Assembly (NCBI GenBank): GCA_009840005.1
Contig: VXOR01000008.1
Coordinates: forward strand, 5,512 to 69,511
Length of the DNA: 64,000 bases
Reading direction: 5' to 3'
Source of the DNA: Gemmatimonadota bacterium
GTDB lineage: Bacteria; Latescibacterota; UBA2968; UBA8231
Shown: piece by piece, positions 59,777 through 64,000 of the stretch
Numbering within the stretch: the first letter of the stretch is position 1
Layout of the letters: each line of letters opens with the position of its first letter
Notes under the pieces: generated by a model
Seen by the model: the letters and a program-made list of their open reading frames with translations, nothing else
Told to the model about the DNA's origin: nothing
The model's database searches: none
Position numbers and translations under genes: made by a program

Positions 59777-62302
59777 GTGAGCATACCCGATGAAGGCATT
59801 GCCTTAAAAGTAAAAGAGACCGAGGGCATTGCCCGCCGAAAGTACCCCCTGACAAGAGGCGTCCCCCTGCCCCAAGGTGCCGCAGCAGGCGTAGAGAATC
59901 TGTCTTTGCAGGACAAACAGGGCCGAGATGTCCCGGTGCAGGTACGGGTCTTGGGCCGCTGGCCGGACGGCAGCGCGAAGTGGGTCTTGGTGGATTTTCA
60001 GGCCGATGTGGAAGCGGGGCAAGAGGCCGTGTACACCTTGCGATACACGGACCAAAAAGCCGCGGCGAGCGTCCAAGGCGTGGAAATCGCCGAGCGAGAA
60101 GATCGGTTTGAGGTGTGTACTGGACCTCTGCGATTTGGCATTGGCAAAAAGGCATTCGCGCTTTTTGATGGGGTAGAGCTAGGGCAGCTAGACAAGGGGT
60201 CGTTTGTCTCCGAGGTGGAGGTTGCACCTCGAGGCGGCGGCGACGCTTGGGCCAAAATTTCCGAGTCCGAGTTCGCTGGCGGAACGCAGCGGCGGATCTA
60301 TGGAATGGGGGGCACGTGTCTGGCGTCAGAGGGCGTGGAGGAATACGCCGTTGAGATCGAAGAGGCCGGTCCTTTGCGGGCGGTGATTTGCTGCCGAGGG
60401 GCCTACGAGTCAACCGCGCCCATGCACCACTACGCTGGCTATCGCCCGCTGCGCTTTGCGACGCGGATCTATGCCTATGCCGGTAAGGCGCAGGTGCGGG
60501 TGGTGCACACGGTGATCGTCACCTGTAATCCGCGCGAGACCGAGGTGGAGGAGTTGGGTTTGCGCGTCCCAATCTTACCCGAAGGCAGCGGAACTTGGCG
60601 CGTCGGGGCTGGGCGAGTCATGGCGGGGCCTTGGGTCCCCGAGCGCTACGCCTTGCTCTCGCAGCGGCTGGACAATCACTTCTACTGGGAGGAGTACGAG
60701 GGCGTTGAGCGCACCGCGCGGGCCGAAGGCGAGCGGGCCGCCGGCTGGATTTGCGCTGAGAACGGCCGCGCTGGCGTTGGCGTTGCGCTGCGCTACATGG
60801 CCGAGGAATATCCCAAGGCCCTCGGCGTGGGGGCGCAAGGCATCGACGTCTTTTTTTGGCGCGACCCAGACGGCCGGCGGCTCAGCTGCAAACGCTACGC
60901 CGAGGAGGTGGCTTGGCACGAGGGCGAAGGGGTCTATGCCGACGGCATGGGCACGGCGAAGAGCAGCGAGTTTTTCGTCGATTTTTTTCGCGCCGGGTCC
61001 GCCGATGGCGCGCGGTTGCAGGGCCTTTTGCACCCGCCACAGGTGAGCGTTGCGCCGGATTGGGTGGTGCAGAGCGGGGCGGTCGGCGGCTTGGCAACCG
61101 GCGCGGAGTTTCCGCGCTCCGACCGCATGTTGACGGGCTTTGTCGCTTGGATGGAAGGGCACATCGAGCGCTACCGCTGGAAGGGGTTTTTCGATTGGGG
61201 CGACGTGATGGCCACGTGGGAAGAGAGCGCGGGAGGCTGGCGCTTCAAGGGCCGCTGGGGTTGGTGCAACAGCGAATGGGATCCGCGCCACGCCGTGTGG
61301 CTGCAGTACTTGCGCACGGGCGAGGGGCGCTACTACGCGCTCGCCGAGGCCATGACTCGGCATTCGCTGGACGTAGATACCTGCCACTATCACCCGTTGC
61401 GGCCCTACATGGTCGGCGGCTGTTTCCGCCACAGCATGGACCACTTTGGCGACGAGCCGTGCGCTTCCCACACCTTCATCGACAACTGGGTGGATTACTA
61501 CTACTTGAGCGGCGACGAGCGGGCGCGGGAGGTCTTGCACGAGGCCGGGGAATTTTTGCTGCGCTATCGCTGGAGCGAGGACCCGCGCTATAGCTTCAGC
61601 TTGCGCTCCATCGCCAACGCGCTGCGGGGCTTGCTCTACCTGTACGAGCTGACCGGCGAAGCGCGCTTTATGCGCCGCGCTGAAGAGGTGTACGACGCGG
61701 TGGCGCGCGGCCAAAACGAAGACGGTAGCTGGCATAAGCGCTTTCAGGTATCCACTGAGAGCAAGCTGCCCGATCAAGGGCCGTACGGCATGGCTACCGA
61801 GGGCACGACCTTGGCGGTGGAAATGGGGACGGCGGTCCCGTTTAGCGACGAAGAGTTCCTCGAGTTGCGGGGGAGCTTTACTGCATTAAAGCGGGTGTTG
61901 CCCTACGAGGAGCAAAAGGGCTATCAGACGCACTATTTGATGGTTGGCCTGGAACTGCTACACAGGATGACCGGGCGCACGGATGTGGCCGAGGTTTTCG
62001 TGCGGGCTGTCGATTGGTTTTGCGGTGGCAAAGGCGTCTTCGACGCCGAGTTTGCCCGCGCCCAAAGCTACCACGGCGTACTCTGCGGCTCGCTGGCGTA
62101 CGCTTGGCGGCTGACCGGGGAGCAGGGCTATCTGGAGGTAGGGCGCGCAGTGCTGGCCGAGTTGATCGCTCAGCAGGACTGGAGCGACCGCCCGGATTAC
62201 CGGGGCGCGGTGGCCATGCACCCGACCGCGTTGAGCTTGGTGTTCTTTGGCGTGCCGTCGCTACTGGGGGCGCTCGCCGAAGCAGGCTTGGAGGAAATAT
62301 AG
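59777..62302 (+). CDS. Exo-rhamnogalacturonan-lyase-like protein (PcRGLX/YetA, PL26-type)
   Basis: An 841-residue protein. The N-terminal RIFT-barrel signature is visible (YPLTRGVPLPQGAA, LGRWPDGSAKWVLVDF), followed by a beta-rich region and an (alpha/alpha) barrel (ASHTFIDNWVDYYYL, GLLYLYELTGEARF). This order is that of exo-rhamnogalacturonan lyases of the PL26/YetA group. The start is GTG at 59777, because AAGGAG lies seven bases upstream; the longer frame from ATG 59705 (MWVGGALVACLF) gives a weak, uncharged signal-like sequence and is an alternative if the protein is secreted. It diverges from the GH88-like gene. Confidence 0.82.
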   Translation: MSIPDEGIALKVKETEGIARRKYPLTRGVPLPQGAAAGVENLSLQDKQGRDVPVQVRVLGRWPDGSAKWVLVDFQADVEAGQEAVYTLRYTDQKAAASVQGVEIAEREDRFEVCTGPLRFGIGKKAFALFDGVELGQLDKGSFVSEVEVAPRGGGDAWAKISESEFAGGTQRRIYGMGGTCLASEGVEEYAVEIEEAGPLRAVICCRGAYESTAPMHHYAGYRPLRFATRIYAYAGKAQVRVVHTVIVTCNPRETEVEELGLRVPILPEGSGTWRVGAGRVMAGPWVPERYALLSQRLDNHFYWEEYEGVERTARAEGERAAGWICAENGRAGVGVALRYMAEEYPKALGVGAQGIDVFFWRDPDGRRLSCKRYAEEVAWHEGEGVYADGMGTAKSSEFFVDFFRAGSADGARLQGLLHPPQVSVAPDWVVQSGAVGGLATGAEFPRSDRMLTGFVAWMEGHIERYRWKGFFDWGDVMATWEESAGGWRFKGRWGWCNSEWDPRHAVWLQYLRTGEGRYYALAEAMTRHSLDVDTCHYHPLRPYMVGGCFRHSMDHFGDEPCASHTFIDNWVDYYYLSGDERAREVLHEAGEFLLRYRWSEDPRYSFSLRSIANALRGLLYLYELTGEARFMRRAEEVYDAVARGQNEDGSWHKRFQVSTESKLPDQGPYGMATEGTTLAVEMGTAVPFSDEEFLELRGSFTALKRVLPYEEQKGYQTHYLMVGLELLHRMTGRTDVAEVFVRAVDWFCGGKGVFDAEFARAQSYHGVLCGSLAYAWRLTGEQGYLEVGRAVLAELIAQQDWSDRPDYRGAVAMHPTALSLVFFGVPSLLGALAEAGLEEI

Positions 62303-62324
62303 CAATCCTGCATCACTTCATAGA

Positions 62325-62377
62325 TAATCCGCAGATGGCGCAGATGGACGCAGAATAGTATTCACAAGACGACCCGA
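62325..62377. repeat. CGCAGATGG repeat with conserved flanks
   Basis: TAATCCGCAGATGGCGCAGA then TGGACGCAGAATAGTATTC and ACAAGACGACCCGA. Same leader and trailer as 39636-39708, but with fewer repeat units. Lies between the lyase-like and sulfatase genes. Confidence 0.85.
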
Positions 62378-62424
62378 CTCTCGAATCGTTCAAGTCACTC
62401 GGGGTTGCTAAAGGAGAAAGTACC

Positions 62425-63918
62425 GTGCTAGAAAGACCCAATATCATTCTCATTATGACCGACCAACAGCGCTTCGACACAATCGGCGCTTGGGGTTACG
62501 ACTACGCGATTACGCCAGCGATGGATCGCTTGGCAGCGGAGGGGCTTTCCTTCCGCAATGCCTTTTGCCCGGGCGCGACCTGCATTGCCTCGCGGGCGGC
62601 GGTCTTCACGGGTATGTATCCGCACAATACCGGCGTGTACAGCTTTGACCATTGGGCCGATCACCGCAATTGGGTGCAAGACCTCAACGACGCGGGATAT
62701 CACTGCGTCAACATCGGCAAGATGCACTTTGCGCCGCGCGATGTCGCTGGGGGGTTTCACGAGCGGGTCGTGGTGGAAAATCCCACTAACAGGAACCTCG
62801 ACATGGGTGGGGCGGACGACGATTGGGGCCGCTATCTGCGGATTCACGGCTTGGAGCGGCCCAACGACCGCAATAAGACCGATCCCGATTGGCTACAGAA
62901 ATACCAAGGCGTCCCTTGGCACTTGGAGGAGCGCTTTCACTCGGATGTTTTTATCGGCGACTCGGCCCTTACTTGGATCCGCGATTACAAGGGCCAACAA
63001 CCGTTTTTCTTGCAGGTAGGTTTTACCGGCCCGCACGAGCCGTGGGACCCGCTGCCGAGGCATATAGAGCAGTACGCGGGGCGGCCAATGCCCCCGCGTG
63101 TAATGCGCGAAGGGGAATTGGAAGACAAGCCGCCCCAGCACGCGGCGCAGAAAAAGACGCACGCTGAGACCGAGCACGAGTCCGCGATCGACATGTTCTC
63201 GCCCAGCGAAGAGGATATCGCCCGCATGCGGCGGCACTACTACGCCAAGATCACCACGGTGGATGAGAAGTTGGGCGAGGTCCTCGATTCGCTGCAGGCG
63301 CGGGGCTTCTTGGACAATAGCTTGCTTCTTTTCTGCTCGGATCACGGCGAGCTGTTGGGCGATCACGGGCTGGCGTATAAGTGGCTGATGTACGATCCGA
63401 TAGTACACGTGCCGCTGATTGTGCGCGACAGTCGGCGGACGCAAAAGGGCGATGCGGTCGGCGACTTGGTCTCGCTGATGGATTTGGGGCCGACGATCCT
63501 AGAAGCGGCTGGCGTGGAGGTGCCTAGCTACTTGGAGGGACGTTCGCTGCGGCCGTACTTGGAGGGAGCCGCGGATTGCGCGCCGCGCGAGTGGGTGTTC
63601 TGCGAGGACAACTATCAGGTGATGATGCGCGGCCAGCGGCACAAGATGGTCTATTACATCGGCCAAGATCAGGGCGAGCTATACGACTTGGAGCAGGACC
63701 CGCACGAGCTGTGGAATCTCTGGGGCCGCCCTGAACATCGAGAACTGCAAAACGAGCTTACGGCCCGTCTGTTGCGCTGGCTGGCCGCGAGCACGTACTA
63801 CAATGCGGGCTACCGCCGCCAGCGCAGCCGGCAGTACGCCATGCGCTGGCCGCGGCCAGACGACGCGTTTTTACACGGGGCGCGGGCACAGCAGGTGCCG
63901 CGCTCGTTTGATCTGTAG
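62425..63918 (+). CDS. Sulfatase (formylglycine-dependent, S1 family)
   Basis: A 497-residue S1 sulfatase. The FGly motif is CIASR (C53-R57), a CxAxR variant of the usual CxPxR. MTDQQRFD (D13) and FCSDHGELLGDHGL supply metal ligands, and the extended SDHGELLGDHG segment is typical. The start is GTG at 62425 with AAGGAG upstream. No signal peptide is obvious. It would remove sulfate esters from polysaccharide, consistent with the lyase and GH88-like neighbours, and requires an FGE-type maturase, not present in this window. Confidence 0.92.
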   Translation: MLERPNIILIMTDQQRFDTIGAWGYDYAITPAMDRLAAEGLSFRNAFCPGATCIASRAAVFTGMYPHNTGVYSFDHWADHRNWVQDLNDAGYHCVNIGKMHFAPRDVAGGFHERVVVENPTNRNLDMGGADDDWGRYLRIHGLERPNDRNKTDPDWLQKYQGVPWHLEERFHSDVFIGDSALTWIRDYKGQQPFFLQVGFTGPHEPWDPLPRHIEQYAGRPMPPRVMREGELEDKPPQHAAQKKTHAETEHESAIDMFSPSEEDIARMRRHYYAKITTVDEKLGEVLDSLQARGFLDNSLLLFCSDHGELLGDHGLAYKWLMYDPIVHVPLIVRDSRRTQKGDAVGDLVSLMDLGPTILEAAGVEVPSYLEGRSLRPYLEGAADCAPREWVFCEDNYQVMMRGQRHKMVYYIGQDQGELYDLEQDPHELWNLWGRPEHRELQNELTARLLRWLAASTYYNAGYRRQRSRQYAMRWPRPDDAFLHGARAQQVPRSFDL

Positions 63919-63942
63919 GGGCGACCGGCTGGTCGCCCCTAC
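63915..63942 (+). terminator. 12-bp hairpin overlapping the sulfatase stop codon
   Basis: GTAGGGGCGACC (63915-63926) pairs with GGTCGCCCCTAC (63931-63942); the stop TAG lies inside the 5' arm. The palindrome resembles other GTAGGGGC...GCCCCTAC repeats here and may double as a transcript end. No T-run follows. The remaining 58 bases of the window show no gene. Confidence 0.6.
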
Positions 63943-64000
63943 ATGCTATATCCGGTCAGCGGGGTGTGGTCGTGGGAACGGCCGTACCGGATTGGAAAAC

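Noticed and set aside
60575..61777. 400-codon minus-strand ORF opposite the lyase-like gene
   Set aside because: GC-rich antisense openness; composition is arginine- and alanine-heavy with no recognisable domain.

Overview
The window is a GC-rich (roughly 60% by eye) bacterial chromosomal segment with about 55 supportable protein genes, one tRNA and many short repeats. Sulfatase, GH32, GH88, exo-rhamnogalacturonan-lyase-like and DUF4838 proteins, six PhyH-type Fe(II)/2-oxoglutarate dioxygenases, three enolase-superfamily enzymes, two amidases, DUF6785-type membrane protein and PdxS/PdxT suggest an uncultured, carbohydrate-scavenging lineage such as Latescibacterota, Poribacteria or a related group. 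That placement is inference from gene content; no rRNA or other phylogenetic marker is present.

Layout. 1-9.9 kb: catabolic genes (PhyH fragment, RraA-like, GH32, PhyH, SDR, DUF6785 protein, M14 peptidase, cupin, EamA exporter). 10.0-11.4 kb: an AT-richer two-gene island (unknown 261-aa protein plus PIN toxin). 11.8-15.6 kb: a hydantoinase/oxoprolinase pair. 15.9-17.7 kb: an AT-rich restriction-modification pair. 17.8-21.4 kb: sialidase-like propeller, Gfo/Idh/MocA oxidoreductase, amidase. 21.4-23.0 kb: a decayed zone (integrase relic carrying a MITE, SDR remnant fused to an orphan antitoxin). 23.1-27.7 kb: unknown protein, three PhyH genes, a VapBC-like pair, a ribbon-helix-helix-like gene. 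27.8-31.4 kb: tight amidohydrolase / class-V aminotransferase / NSAR-OSBS-like operon. 31.4-41.6 kb, mostly minus strand: PLP enzyme with a fused beta-rich tail, amidohydrolase, DUF4838 protein, pdxT and pdxS, flippase, transglutaminase-like protein. 41.7-44.2 kb: structured leader, 24-codon basic mini-ORF and a secreted Ig-repeat protein. 44.2-45.6 kb: a graveyard of broken toxin-antitoxin genes and a truncated paralogous gene start. 45.6-51.6 kb: two sugar-isomerase-like TIM barrels, PhyH, tRNA-Glu, amidase, UbiD-like decarboxylase. 51.7-54.3 kb: aconitase. 54.4-64 kb: enolase-superfamily enzymes, isochorismatase, GH88-like hydrolase, exo-rhamnogalacturonan-lyase-like protein and sulfatase.

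How the genes work together. The window reads as a set of short catabolic modules. The clearest is 56.6-63.9 kb, where lyase, unsaturated-uronyl hydrolase, sugar-acid dehydratase and sulfatase would together degrade sulfated or pectin-like polysaccharide. The second is 27.8-31.4 kb, likely amino-acid or amide-derivative catabolism. Between modules sit at least three MITE-like families, some with clear target-site duplications, palindromic repeats shared between sites, and several live or dead toxin-antitoxin and restriction-modification islands. The segment is therefore repeatedly rearranged by mobile DNA.

The candidates most worth pursuing are the structured leader with basic mini-ORF before the Ig-repeat gene, the unknown-plus-PIN pair, the MITE families with conserved ends and unrelated interiors, a PhyH enzyme with an HxG rather than HxD motif, and enzymes with altered catalytic residues (GH32 and an enolase-superfamily member).
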